Positions 24,966 to 34,060 are shown, counted from the first letter of the stretch. The stretch: 41,469 nt of DNA from Streptomyces africanus (GCF_002150735.1 NZ_MUKA01000030.1:187-41655), one strand, 5' to 3'. Notes: a model not told the origin generated them from the sequence alone. Numbers and translations: made by a program.

Positions 24966-27794
24966 GTGCGGTTCGGGATCCTTGGCGCCATAGAGGTGTG
25001 GCGCGACGGCACACCGGTGGCCGTGGGGCATGCGCGGCAGCGGCGGGTGCTGGCGGCGTTGCTCATGGATGTCGGCCGAACGGTGCCGACGGACGCACTG
25101 CTGGACCGCGTGTGGGGCGAGGGGGTGCCGTCACGGGGCCTGGGAACGCTGTACGGGTATGTGTCGCGGCTGCGTAAGGCCCTGGCCCCCTCGGGCGTGG
25201 ACATCGTGAGCGACCAGGGCGGTTACCGGCTCTTGGTGGAGCCGGCGGCGGTGGATGTGCACCGGTTCCGCCGGCTTGCGGACCAGGCCAGGGCGGCGGA
25301 CACGGATGAGCACGCGGTGGCGTTGTGGCAGGAGGCGCTGGAGCTGTGGCGTGGGGAGGCGTTCGCCGGGGCGGACACCTCATGGTTCAACGACCAGCGT
25401 TCCCGCCTCGACGCCGAGCGGCTGGCAGCGCAGATCGACCTGGCCGATGCTCGGCTGCGGCTCGGGCAGCACGCCCGGTTGCCGGCGGAACTGTCCGCTC
25501 GCGCCGAGCAGCATCCGCTGGATGAGCGGGTGGCCGGGCAGCTGATGCTGGCCCTGTACCGGTGCGGGCGGCAGGCCGAGGCGCTGGAACGCTTCGAGCG
25601 CGCCCGACGGCAGTTGGCCGAGGAGATGGGCGTCGATCCCGGCGCACCGCTGCGCCGGCTCCACCAACAGATCCTTACTTCTGACCCCGCGCTCCAGCCC
25701 GCCAAGACCAGCGCCGCAGCGCCCGCGACGGTGCACCGGGGAGTCGTTCCGCGACAACTCCCCGCTCCACCCCTGGCCTTCGTCGGCCGCGATCGTGAAC
25801 TCGCCGCCCTCGACAACCTTGTGAAGGACGCTGCCGACACTGACCAACCGCTGCTCATCTCGGCGATCGGCGGCGTGGGAGGCATAGGCAAAACCTGGCT
25901 TGCCCTGCGCTGGGCCCACGAACACCTCGACGACTTCCCCGACGGGCAGTTGTACGTGAACCTGAGAGGCTTCGATCCGTCCGGTGAACCAGTCCCGCCG
26001 CAGACGGCCGTACGCGGTTTCCTGGACGCCTTCGGCACCGATCCCCGCGACATCCCCGCAGATCCGGACGCCCAGGTCGCGCTCTATCGCAGCCTGACCG
26101 CCGGCAAGCAGCTGCTCATCGTCCTGGACAACGCCCGCGACACCGCCCAGGTCGTTCCCCTGCTGCCCGGCGGCCCGGCGTCCACCGTCCTGGTCACCAG
26201 CCGCAGCCAGCTCACCGGCCTGGCCGCCGCCCACGGCGCACGACCCCTCGCGCTGGACGCGCTCACCGACACCGAGGCCCATCGCCTCCTCGTACGCCAC
26301 CTCGGCACCGACCGGGTCGCCGCCGAACCTGACGCAACCGCCACATTGTTGAACCATTGTGCGGGCCTGCCTCTCGGCCTCAGCATTCTCGCCGCCCGCG
26401 CCACCGTGAACCCCGCCACTCCGCTCGCCGAACTGGCCGACGAACTGCACGAGGTACAGACGCGGCTCGACGCCCTGGACACCGGTGACATCACGGCCGA
26501 TCTCCGGACGGTGTTCGCCTCCTCGTACCGCGCGCTCGCCCCGGATGCCGCACGAATGTTCCGGCTGCTCGGTCTCGCACCCGGCCCCGACATCAGCCGG
26601 CACGCCATCGCCAGCCTCACCGCACTGCCCCTGGCGCGCCTGCGCGTGCTCCTGCGCAGACTTCAGGACGCCCACCTGGTCCACGAATACGCCCCCGGCC
26701 GCTACCGCATGCACGACCTGATCCGCCTCTACGCAGCTGAACGGGCGCGGGAGGACCTGGCCGACAGCAGCGAGGAGGCACTGCTGAGGCTGGTGGACTT
26801 CTACCTCCACACGGCCCACACCGCCGCCCGGCGGCTGGACCCGCATCGTGACCCGATCATCCTGGCCGCCGCCCAGCCGGGGGTCACGCCGCAGGACCTT
26901 GCGGACCACGGTGCCGCCCTGGCCTGGTTCACCACCGAACACCCCGTACTGCTCAGCACCGTCGACCTCGCGGTGAGCGCTCGCTTCGACGCGCACGCCT
27001 GGCAACTGGCCTGGGCCTTGGAGACGTTCTTCGACTACCGCGGTCACTGGCACGACTGGGCGGCCAGCCAGCACACCGCACTCGACGCGGCACAGCGGCT
27101 CGGCGACCGGTCCTGGCAGGCCGGCGCGCACCGCAGCCTCGGCAACGTCTACACCCAGATGGACCGGCTCGACGACGGACACACCCACTTCAGCCACGCC
27201 CTGGACCTCTACGGCCGTTTGGGCGATCAGATCAGTGAGGCCCACACACACCGCGGGCTGGGCTGGGTTTGCGACAGGCAGGGACGTCGGCGGGATGCGG
27301 TCGATCACAATGAGCAGGCGCTGGCTCTCTACCGGCAGACCGACCACATGGCCGGCCAGGCCAAGGCACTCAACAACGCCGGCTGGCTACACACCATGCT
27401 GGGCGACTACCAGCAGGCGCTCGACTACTGTTCCCAGGCGGTGGCTCTCAACCAGGAGATCGGCGACCGGCACGGTGAGGCGGGAGCCTGGGACAGCCTC
27501 GGCTACGTACATCACCACCTTGCCGAGTACACCGAGGCCATCGACTGCTACCAGCGGGCCCTCGGCCTGGACCGCGGCTTCGGCGACCGGTACGGCGAGA
27601 CGGAGATCCTGTGCCATCTCGGCGACGCTCATCTTGCCGTCGGCGACCCGGAAGCGGCCCGGTTGACCTGGCTCGACGCACTGAGGACCGCGGAGGAGAT
27701 CGGCCACCCGTCCATCGGTGAACTCCGGGGCAAGCTCAGTGATCTCGCTCGGCATGTTCCCGAGGCGGGGACCGGCCGACGTACTGGAAGATGA
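24966..27794 (+). CDS. SARP-STAND regulator (AfsR-like: winged helix, BTAD, NB-ARC, TPR)
   Basis: The 942-residue protein starts at GTG 24966 with GGGGGGAG 5 bases before it. Domains: OmpR-type winged helix (1-90, MRFGILGAIEVWRDG), bacterial transcriptional activation domain (about 95-245), NB-ARC ATPase (about 280-560) with Walker A GGVGGIGKT near 302-310 and Walker B LLIVLDNA near 383-390, and a C-terminal run of tetratricopeptide repeats (about 690-930, e.g. ALNNAGWLHTMLGDYQQALD). This is the AfsR architecture: ATP-dependent oligomerisation and activation of secondary-metabolite or developmental genes. No recognisable biosynthetic cluster is adjacent, so its target is unknown. The stop overlaps an ATG that belongs to an IS21 relic. 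Confidence 0.92.
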   Translation: MRFGILGAIEVWRDGTPVAVGHARQRRVLAALLMDVGRTVPTDALLDRVWGEGVPSRGLGTLYGYVSRLRKALAPSGVDIVSDQGGYRLLVEPAAVDVHRFRRLADQARAADTDEHAVALWQEALELWRGEAFAGADTSWFNDQRSRLDAERLAAQIDLADARLRLGQHARLPAELSARAEQHPLDERVAGQLMLALYRCGRQAEALERFERARRQLAEEMGVDPGAPLRRLHQQILTSDPALQPAKTSAAAPATVHRGVVPRQLPAPPLAFVGRDRELAALDNLVKDAADTDQPLLISAIGGVGGIGKTWLALRWAHEHLDDFPDGQLYVNLRGFDPSGEPVPPQTAVRGFLDAFGTDPRDIPADPDAQVALYRSLTAGKQLLIVLDNARDTAQVVPLLPGGPASTVLVTSRSQLTGLAAAHGARPLALDALTDTEAHRLLVRHLGTDRVAAEPDATATLLNHCAGLPLGLSILAARATVNPATPLAELADELHEVQTRLDALDTGDITADLRTVFASSYRALAPDAARMFRLLGLAPGPDISRHAIASLTALPLARLRVLLRRLQDAHLVHEYAPGRYRMHDLIRLYAAERAREDLADSSEEALLRLVDFYLHTAHTAARRLDPHRDPIILAAAQPGVTPQDLADHGAALAWFTTEHPVLLSTVDLAVSARFDAHAWQLAWALETFFDYRGHWHDWAASQHTALDAAQRLGDRSWQAGAHRSLGNVYTQMDRLDDGHTHFSHALDLYGRLGDQISEAHTHRGLGWVCDRQGRRRDAVDHNEQALALYRQTDHMAGQAKALNNAGWLHTMLGDYQQALDYCSQAVALNQEIGDRHGEAGAWDSLGYVHHHLAEYTEAIDCYQRALGLDRGFGDRYGETEILCHLGDAHLAVGDPEAARLTWLDALRTAEEIGHPSIGELRGKLSDLARHVPEAGTGRRTGR

Positions 27795-28310
27795 AGCTCA
27801 TGCTGCTGGACCCGCCTGAGTGGCACCTGCTCTGGTCCCAAGGCCTGCCGCACTGGCTCTTGGTCTACGACGGCCAGAAGGAAGTCGCCCGGCACGAGCG
27901 GCTCATCGCCAAGGGTCAGGCCCGCCTGGTGCTGGACCACTACCTGGAGGCCCTGGACAAAGAGCCCGGCGCCTTCCCGGGCGCGACCGCCCTGGAAGAG
28001 GCGAAGTCCGCAGGCAAGTTCACCCCGCCTGGTGGGCTGCGGCCTGCAAGGCCCATGGGGACAGGGACGGCACCCGGGCTCTGATCGATGTACTGCTGCT
28101 GGGCCGCCACCTCACCCATGAGCACCTGGTCGCCGGACTCGCCACCGCCCTGCGGGCCGGCGCCTTGACCGCGGACGCGGTCGCGCTAGAGGCGCGGAAG
28201 GCAGCCGACGGTGACATTCCTGACCCAGCGGCGGCTGGCCCACCTGCCGCCCGACACCCGGCCGTCGCCCTCGGTTGCGGCCTACGACCTGCTGCTGAGA
28301 GCCCGGCAGC
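27795..28310 (+). pseudogene. IS21-family IstA transposase, C-terminal relic
   Basis: The first frame reads VARHERLIAKGQARLVLDHY then LEALDKEPGAFPGATALEEA. After about 28028 another frame continues FWAA-like WWAAACKAHGDRDGTRALID, VLLLGRHLTHEHLVAGLAT and VALEARKA, and a third gives LTQRRLAHLPPDTRPSPSVA. All three are in the order found at the C-terminus of IstA (LVLDHYLE..KPGALPGATAL..A). The catalytic core is gone. The apparent ATG overlap with the SARP gene is a coincidence of the insertion point. Confidence 0.65.
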
Positions 28311-28319
28311 CAGCCGACC

Positions 28320-28640
28320 GCTCCGCGCCCCGGGGAGAGGGACCGCGGCGGAGTCGCCGAGCTGGGAGACGGCTGCTGTGAAGCGCTCGGTGTGCAGGGG
28401 GGTTGCTTCGCGCAGTGCGCCGTCCTCGTCGACTCGCTGGTGTCGGTAGGCCACGACCAGGGCAACCAGAGCGCCGGCTCCGGCGACCACGCCGAAGGAG
28501 AGCTTGGCCAGGTCGAAGAGTGTCTTGGAGTCGATGCGGCGCTCGGGCTTGAGTTCCCGGGCACCGGGCCAGGGGCAGGACGATCCAGACGTGCCACAGG
28601 CGCAGGCCGCGCCGTTCCGTCCGAGGCCGGGGCAAGAAAA
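28320..28640 (-). pseudogene. Pentapeptide-repeat protein, N-terminal relic
   Basis: Minus-strand sequence reads LRLWHVWIVLPLA, then in another frame RELKPERRIDSKTLFDLAKL, a hydrophobic segment GVVAGAGALVALVVAY and RHQRVDEDGALREATPLHTE followed by RFTAAVSQLG. This is the usual N-terminal half of Streptomyces pentapeptide-repeat proteins, with two membrane helices before the repeat domain. The repeats themselves are missing and a frameshift lies between the helices. The IS21 relic takes over at the truncated end. Confidence 0.55.
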
Positions 28641-28773
28641 ATCTCACGATCAACAGGACAGCCCGGCACGCGTTGCCGGTTGCGGCCCGTTTCGGTCAGG
28701 TGGCCGCGCACCGCGCGTGGAGGGTTCGTGCCGACTGTGTCCGGGACGAACCCTGAAGCAGCTTCCCACGTGG

Positions 28774-29079
28774 CTACGCCGTCGCCCAGTCGAGTCCGAG
28801 ACCGGCCAGCGCGTGGTGCCTAAAAGGGGTATTTCGGGTCAGGATTGGATGGCCTGACCTGCGCTTATCAGTCCAGTATGGGGGGGTGAGGTGAGCTACG
28901 ACGTCGGTAAGGTCTGCTGGTCGGACCGGACGTTTTCCATAGCGAGCGAAGAGCCCGTCGGTCTCGAGGAGGACTCGGTCGGAGGACGCCGCGTCGAGAG
29001 CGTCGGTGACCGTGCTGGGCCCGTCGCTCTCAGAGATCCCGCTGTCGTTGGGACGTCGGGGTGGGTGAGGATCCACCAC
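28774..29079 (-). pseudogene. TatD-like hydrolase, C-terminal relic
   Basis: The frame contains VTDALDAASSDRVLLETDG and LFARYGKRPVRPADLTDVVA. The DRVLLETDGxF...GKRPxxPxDxxxVV pattern matches the end of TatD-family metal-dependent hydrolases, and the short LETDGxF form is like that of the Qat-system protein QatD. Only about 60 residues are recognisable; the metal-binding N-terminal part is absent. It lies next to the IS5-family element. The reading frame carries on for 35 unremarkable residues. Confidence 0.4.
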
Positions 29080-29245
29080 CGGGTGACGGCGCGGGCCGAT
29101 GGCGGCCGGGGCCCAACCGGCTGGGGCTTGCCGCGCAGGGTCCTGCTGACCCCACGGTGCAGCTCAAGGACGACCGCCAGCTTTGCGACTACGCGCAGAC
29201 GTAAGCAATGTCCTGGCCTCATACACCTAGGCCGTTTCCTGCGGA

Positions 29246-30090
29246 TCACCTCGCTGACCAGATGAAGATGGCGGCGAGGTGGAGTCCGGCCAGGTAGATG
29301 GTGGCGGTCTTGTCGTAGCGAGTGGCCAGACCACGCCATTGCTTGAGCTTGTTGATGCACCGCTCGACGGTGTTGCGCTGCTTGTAGGTCTCGCGGTCGA
29401 AGGCCGGGGGACGGCCGCTGAGCCGGCCGCGTCGCTTGCGGTTCGCGGCCTGGTCCGCTGGCTGCGGGATCACCGTCCGGATCCTGCGCTGTCGAAGATG
29501 GAGGCGGATCGCCCGGGACGAATACGCCTTGTCGGCCAGGACCACGTCCGGTGTGACCCTGGGGCGGCCGATCCGTCTGGGCACCCACAGGCGGGCCATG
29601 ACCTGCTCGCATGCGGGTGCGTCACCGGCCTGGCCCGGCGTGATGACGAACGCCAGTGGCCGGCAGCGACCGTCCGCGACGAGGTGGACCTTCGTGGTCA
29701 GTCCACCGCGGGAGCGACCGAGGGCATGGTCTGCCGGCTCGCCGGCCGTGGCCCCTTTTGACGGGCCCCGGCGGCGTGCTGGTGCGCACGCACGATCGTG
29801 AAGTCGACCGCGACGACCCAGTCCAGGTCGCCTTCGGCGTCGGCCTGGGCGAGCAGGGCGGTGAAGACCTTCTCCCAGGTGCCGTCGGCGGCCCACTTCC
29901 GCAGCCGGTTGTGGGCGCCCTTCCACGAGCCGAAATGCTCGGGCAGGTCCATCCATGGCGTTCCGGTGCGGTACTTGAACGCGATCGCGTCGATCACCTG
30001 CCGGTGATCGCGCCACCGCCCACCCCGCCGAGGGGTCCGGTCCGGCAGCAACGGCTCGATGCGGGCCCACTGGGCGTCAGTCAACGACAC
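29246..30090 (-). CDS. IS5-family transposase, OrfA-OrfB by -1 frameshift
   Basis: OrfA starts at GTG 30090 (VSLTDAQWARIEPLLPDRTP) and would stop at 29698 after 130 residues. OrfB continues in the -1 frame to 29246. The fusion has 281 residues. Catalytic acids are the Asp in VVAVDFTIVRAHQHAAG, the Asp in VVLADKAYSSRAIR and the Glu in YKQRNTVERCINKLKQWRGL, the DDE triad of IS5 transposases. The frames meet at A_AAG_GGG, so the full enzyme is probably made by programmed ribosomal slippage. A start further upstream would lie outside the element. No other indel was seen, so the element may be active. Confidence 0.85.
29752..29758 (-). promoter_or_regulatory. Slippery heptamer A_AAG_GGG for -1 frameshifting
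   Basis: In the OrfA frame the codons are CAA AAG GGG. The heptamer A AAG GGG lets both tRNAs slip back by one base to AAA GGG, exactly into the OrfB frame. The phase was checked against the GTG start at 30090. Confidence 0.75.
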
Positions 30091-30131
30091 ACCCAGACCA
30101 ACGATCCGATGATCTGAAAGAAACGTCCTAG

Positions 30132-30587
30132 GCGCCGCGTTGATCGCCACCAGCACTCCGACGGCTCAGGCAGGCCCTCCGCCGAACCCGAATCCGCCCA
30201 AGGCCACGGTGACCACGCAGGACCCGGACACTGAGGCGGTAACGAGCTGTGTGCCTTACGCCTCCAAGCCCAACCACAGCGGTTCCCGGATGACGGGCAC
30301 CGGGGGCCTCGAGACGTGCTCGGGCGGGCCTGTCAGCTGCCGCCAGCGAAGCCGACCTTGAGTTCTACAACGACTTCTCGGACCTGTGGATGACGGCGGC
30401 CACCTTGCGTCAGAGCAGGTGCGCACCACCGCTGCGGTCATCGACCGCAGCGGCGACCTGCGTGAACCACCCCGGTGACCCGAAGGCCGCCTGGCGTACC
30501 TCGACGGCCGGGTCTTTTGTGAGCTCGAGCGGCTCTGTGGGTCGGGGCTCGGCGAACAGCCCCATCCTGTACGTGCCCTGCGTGTAG
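30132..30587 (+). pseudogene. Relic of a secreted cysteine-rich protein, cut by the IS
   Basis: After the IS the frame reads ALIATSTPTAQAGPPPNPNP (end of a signal peptide with AQA), then AVTSCVPYASKPNHSGSRMT and GTGGLETCSGG. A second frame gives TCVNHPGDPKAAWRTSTAGS followed by FVSSSGSVGRGSANSP and a stop. Paired cysteines and Ser/Gly-rich runs fit a small exported protein. The 5' part lies before the IS (TTRRRKQCPG ending at the CTAG). IS insertion plus a frameshift inactivate it. Family not recognised. Confidence 0.4.
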
Positions 30588-30662
30588 TGGAAGCCCGGAG
30601 GGCCTCCGGTGGTCGGGTCTGTTCTCCGCCGCAGGCCCTCCAATGCTGCAGAAAGGATCACC

Positions 30663-31166
30663 GTGACCTCGGAGCACGAGATGCTGTGGCGTCGCTGCGC
30701 CCACCTGGGCCGCATCCTGCTGCCGCTGGTGGACCAGGAGCCGTGGCGGCTGGCCCGTCGTCACGAGAACCTGCGGAACTGGGGCATCGACGTTGCGGTA
30801 GGCGAGCGGCTGATCGAGGTCTTCGCTGCCTTGGCCGCCCACGCCGTCGCGGCCGACACTTCCGTGCCCGCCGCGGAGTTTGACGCTCTCCCCCTGAGCT
30901 CGGTGGCCGACGCGGCTACCAAAAAGCGCGACTTCGAACTGCTCGCCGGACTTCCGGACACTTTCGCCGACGATCGTGACAGACAGGCCATCGGCCTCTT
31001 CCGCCTGCACGCCTACGAGGGCGGGCAGGCCAGCCGCCGACTCTTCCAACTCGGCAGGGAACTGCGCTACGCGTTGGTCACCCTCGCCGAACGCTCGCCG
31101 ATGCCGAATCCGACGTGCGGTGACGTCTTCCGCTCGGCCACAGAGGCCGACCTGCAAGGTCGCTGA
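30663..31166 (+). CDS. Hypothetical 167-residue protein
   Basis: GTG 30663 follows GAAAGGA by 5 bases. The soluble, mostly helical product begins MTSEHEMLWRRCAHLGRILL and contains LVDQEPWRLARRHENLRNWG and LFQLGRELRYALVTLAERSP. The conserved look of the N-terminal half and normal codon bias support a real gene. There is no signal peptide or membrane helix. No family recognised. It stands alone between the IS-cut relic and the convergent gene at 31305. Confidence 0.6.
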   Translation: MTSEHEMLWRRCAHLGRILLPLVDQEPWRLARRHENLRNWGIDVAVGERLIEVFAALAAHAVAADTSVPAAEFDALPLSSVADAATKKRDFELLAGLPDTFADDRDRQAIGLFRLHAYEGGQASRRLFQLGRELRYALVTLAERSPMPNPTCGDVFRSATEADLQGR

Positions 31167-31304
31167 GAAACAGGTAAGTGGGCTGCCATCACTTACCCCT
31201 GCTGTTCGAGCAGCCGGTACAGCCCTGGGCGAGCTCGTGCAGCTCCGTCTGACGTCCGACAGGCCGCGGGGTCGGGCAGGGCCTCCCTGCCCGACCCCGC
31301 TTGG

Positions 31305-31553
31305 CTAGTCGATCAGGTTGTGCAGTCCTGCTGCGCAGCCCCCGACGGCGACGACACCGGCGATGACCGCCTTGGGGTAGGACTTCCCGGAGAAGAAGGT
31401 CAGGACGCCGATGCCTATGCCGGTGGCGACGGCTATGAAGAGGATCAGGGCGGTGCGCTGCGACAGGAGCGCCGGTTTCCCGGCGGGGGCCGATTCGGGC
31501 GTGCCGCGTGGATCAGGGTGTGCGGATGCAGGGGAGTGTGGGTCCCGGGACAT
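31305..31553 (-). CDS. Small membrane protein, two helices
   Basis: From the ATG at 31553, which has AGGAGA 7 bases before it, the 82-residue product has a Pro/Ser/Ala-rich cytoplasmic start and two hydrophobic helices (TALILFIAVATGIGIGVLTF and KAVIAGVVAVGGCAAGLHNL). A longer form from ATG 31760 with a weaker site would add 69 low-complexity residues. The function is unknown. Confidence 0.55.
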   Translation of the reverse strand: MSRDPHSPASAHPDPRGTPESAPAGKPALLSQRTALILFIAVATGIGIGVLTFFSGKSYPKAVIAGVVAVGGCAAGLHNLID

Positions 31554-31760
31554 CGGGATTCTCCTGGTAGGCGGAGGAGCAGTACCGGCGGACACCTGCC
31601 TGGTGTCGTCCGCGGGAGTGTGCGCCGCGCGGTCGGCGGTCCTGCTGCGGTTGTCTGCCTGAGAGCGTCCCTGTGGGGTCTCGGCCCGGCCCGGGGTGGG
31701 CGTGTTCAGCGTAGCGGCGATCGGCGCGGGTGTTGCCCCGGGTGTCTGGCGACTGGTCAT

Positions 31761-32496
31761 CGGTACTGCCTTCGACGTGAGTTCGACATGGCGGGCGGGA
31801 CAGTGACAGGCCTCAGGTGCTTGCGTCTCGTCCTGCCGGGCGCGGCTCTTTCACCCCGTAGAGCTGGAAGCCGGGACACGGACAGCAGTGGCCGGGAAGA
31901 AAGATCCCGGGGCACGACGAAGGCCCGGACGTCTGGTCCGGGCCTCTCCTGTCGAAGTCCTCCGGTGAGCCGAATGCCAGTGAGGGAGTCGGCAACCTTC
32001 TGTCTCTCGTGCTCTCCCCGGGGGCGGTTGGCGACCCAGTCCGGGTGGCGTATGGGTGCCGGCCCCCGCGCCTTGGTGACCCCTGCGGTGTGCTGCGGGT
32101 CTTTCACTCGGCGGTCTTGGTCGACGAGGGGGCGCCCGTACGGGTCTTTGTGTGCGGCCCGTGGGAGTGGGTGGTTGCCTCTACGGAAGGAGGTCAGGCT
32201 GCCCGTCGGTACGCCAGGCCGCCCTGGTACGGCCCGTCGCAGCCGGCCGCTGTGGCATCTCTTCTCGCGGTCGGAGGTGGCCGCCCGGCGCATTCGCCGC
32301 GGAGGCCGGGCCCCAGCGCAATACGGGCGGGTGGTTTACCCGGCACACCCGCAAGACGCCGTATGCCCTCCCCTACCTTCGGAGCGTAGTCGGAAGACTA
32401 CTTAGAGCGAGAGAAGGCTAGGTGCGTCTTCATCTGCACGCCGACTGGCGGCCTTCACCTCGACAACTCCCTCTGCCGGCCAGCCCTGGAGGATCC
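31761..32496. other. Gap with doubtful minus-strand frame and a strong hairpin
   Basis: A minus-strand frame (about 32230-31990) reads RAAHKDPYGRPLVDQDRRVK and TKARGPAPIRHPDWVANRPR with GC-biased third positions and may be part of a small gene. It runs straight through the hairpin at 31921-31945, so at most its first half can be real. No ribosome site settles a start. The rest shows nothing. Confidence 0.3.
31921..31945. terminator. Hairpin AGGCCCGGAC/GTCCGGGCCT
   Basis: A perfect 10-bp stem with a 5-base loop (GTCTG). There is no T-run, which is common for actinobacterial terminators. It could end transcription on either strand between 31553 and the lipase gene. Confidence 0.55.
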
Positions 32497-33540
32497 ATGC
32501 GACACCCCTTCTCCCGCCTGCGCACGCGAGCCCTGGCCGCCGGGCTCACGCTGGCGGTGTCCGCGCTCGTGCCAGCGCTCCCCGCCGGTGCGGCGGATCA
32601 GTACGAGTGGGCCGCGCTGGGCGACTCGTACACCGCCGGCGGCTTCGTCGGCGACCCGCAGCCCCCGCTCGGCGATGCGTCGCGGGACGGCTGCGACCGC
32701 ACCAGCGACGCCTACCCCGGCGTTGTCGAGCGGGAGCTCGACGAGTTCCCGCCGGGCAAGTACGTCCACCTGACCAACGTCAGCTGCGGCAACGCCACCA
32801 TCGCTGACATCGCCGACGCCAAGCAGACGCCGATCAGCCCGGTCCAGCCCCCCGCCGGAGGCTGGCCCGCGGTGGACCCGCAGATCGAGCGAGCGGAACT
32901 CAACGACGAGACCGACGTCGTCACCATCGGTGTCGGAGGTAACAGCCTGCCCTTCGGCGGCATGCTCCTCAAGTGCCTCGAACTGGGCGCGACGCCCGGC
33001 AAGTCGTGCCGCGAGTACTACACCAGTCCTACCGAGGGGGAGGAGAGCATCCAGGACAAGCTCGCCCGGGTCGAGGGCGAGTACGTCCAGATGCTGGCCC
33101 GGGTGCACGAGGCCGCGCCCAACGCCAAGGTGATCACGGTCGGCTACCCGGCCGTCCTGCCGGAGGAAGGCAGTGACTGCAACCGACTCGCCCTCACCGA
33201 ACTCAGCTCGATCAAGCACGCCGACGTCGACTGGCTCCGTGACGCCGTCCTCAAGCAGCTGAACAACACGATCCAGCGGGTCACCTCGTTCTTCGGCGAC
33301 CGCTACGTCGACGTCTACTCCTCCAGTGTGGGCCACGACGCCTGCCAGCCCGCGGACACCAAGTGGGTCGAGGGCATCTGCGGCGACGCCGCGGACTACT
33401 GGCCCGCCAAGCTCCCCGGCACGCTGCTGAACTGCGGTCTCATCGGCAAGCGTGTCACCCTGGTCCACCCCAACGCCGCGGGACACGAAAACACCGCCGC
33501 CCATGTCGAACGAGCCATCCGCATCGCCCTCCTGAACTGA
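32497..33540 (+). CDS. Secreted SGNH-family lipase/esterase
   Basis: The 347-residue precursor starts at ATG 32497 behind GGAGGA and has a Sec signal peptide (cleavage near PAGAA, about residue 32). The mature protein shows SGNH block I ALGDSYTAGG (nucleophile Ser), the oxyanion block IGVGGNSLPFGG (Gly/Asn), and the C-terminal block LVHPNAAGHE with the catalytic His. Six or more Cys fit the disulfide-stabilised Streptomyces esterases of the rimosus-lipase type. It cleaves ester bonds in lipids or short-chain esters outside the cell. It is followed by two hairpins, so it is a single-gene unit. Confidence 0.92.
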   Translation: MRHPFSRLRTRALAAGLTLAVSALVPALPAGAADQYEWAALGDSYTAGGFVGDPQPPLGDASRDGCDRTSDAYPGVVERELDEFPPGKYVHLTNVSCGNATIADIADAKQTPISPVQPPAGGWPAVDPQIERAELNDETDVVTIGVGGNSLPFGGMLLKCLELGATPGKSCREYYTSPTEGEESIQDKLARVEGEYVQMLARVHEAAPNAKVITVGYPAVLPEEGSDCNRLALTELSSIKHADVDWLRDAVLKQLNNTIQRVTSFFGDRYVDVYSSSVGHDACQPADTKWVEGICGDAADYWPAKLPGTLLNCGLIGKRVTLVHPNAAGHENTAAHVERAIRIALLN

Positions 33541-33573
33541 CCGAACCGACCCCCGGCGCCAGAGCCCCGGCAC

Positions 33574-33590
33574 CCGCGCGAAAAACGCGG
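33574..33590 (+). terminator. Short hairpin after the esterase
   Basis: CCGCG-CGAAAAA-CGCGG forms a small stem with an A-rich loop 34 bases after the stop. Confidence 0.45.
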
Positions 33591-33624
33591 CCCGGGACAC
33601 CCCGGCCCGCCGACAAGCGCAAAG

Positions 33625-33669
33625 GGCACCGCTCGCCGAGCCCACCTACAGGGCTAGGTGAGCGGTGCC
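33625..33669 (+). terminator. Compound hairpin after the esterase
   Basis: GGCACCGCTC (33625-33634) pairs perfectly with GAGCGGTGCC (33660-33669). The competing CACCTA (33643-33648) and TAGGTG (33655-33660) form an inner stem. It is probably the main terminator of the esterase gene. Confidence 0.65.
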
Positions 33670-34036
33670 AGGGCGACGTCGGCGCCGCGCGCCGAGCACG
33701 CCACGGCGCTCGGGACCGCCAGTACCTCAAGGGCGCCGAACACGTCCAGCTCGCTCGCGTCTCGCTGGCCGGGGCACTTACGAGGCGCCAGGTGGTGCGC
33801 GGCGAGGTAACGACGACGGCCATCACGACCACCGCATGTCGATGGCGGAGAGTTTGTCCAGGAGCGGTTTTTCTGATCAGTGGGTGGTGGGTTGGCCTGG
33901 GTTGATCAGTTCGGTGCTGGTGGTAGTGAGGGGCTTCAGGCTGGGTTGCTTCGGCTCGGTGATGGCGGGGCGGGCGTTTTGGGCTGTGTGCTGACCTGTC
34001 GCTTTGTCAGTTGGAGGGAATGTTGGTCAGGCGTGG
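33670..34036. other. Gap with debris and start of TCAG repeats
   Basis: The plus frame from about 33672 (GAARRARHGARDRQYLKGAE) looks weakly coding but has no start or family. From 33874 onwards, TCAG-ending heptamers recur (see the repeat entry). Confidence 0.35.
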
Positions 34037-34060
34037 TCAGTTTCCTTGCGTACTGATCAG
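33874..34060 (+). repeat. Cluster of six TGNTCAG-like heptamers
   Basis: TGATCAG at 33874, 33903 and 34054, TTGTCAG at 34004 and TGGTCAG at 34024 and 34034 all read in the same direction. Several are followed by TT. The cluster runs into the 3' end of the glycosylase-like gene. Similar TGTCAG words sit at the presumed transposon end at 38397. Possible transposase-binding sites or operator array. Confidence 0.4.

Larger units (their letters stand above)
29231..30127 (-). mobile_element. Complete IS5-family insertion sequence, 897 bp
   Basis: The element is bounded by imperfect 18-bp inverted repeats (29231-29248 and 30110-30127; 14 of 18 match, ends GxCGTTTC) and flanked on both sides by CTAG (29227-29230 and 30128-30131), which I read as the duplicated target. 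It contains one transposase in two overlapping frames. It has inserted into what seems to be the signal-peptide region of a secreted-protein gene. Confidence 0.85.

Noticed and set aside
27791..28084. Small gene translationally coupled to the SARP regulator (ATGA overlap)
   Set aside because: Its content is the C-terminus of an IS21 transposase that continues in other frames, so the overlap is accidental.
31757..32293. Minus-strand 178-residue gene
   Set aside because: It reads through a strong hairpin and has no ribosome site; only part of it shows coding bias, so it is left as doubtful.
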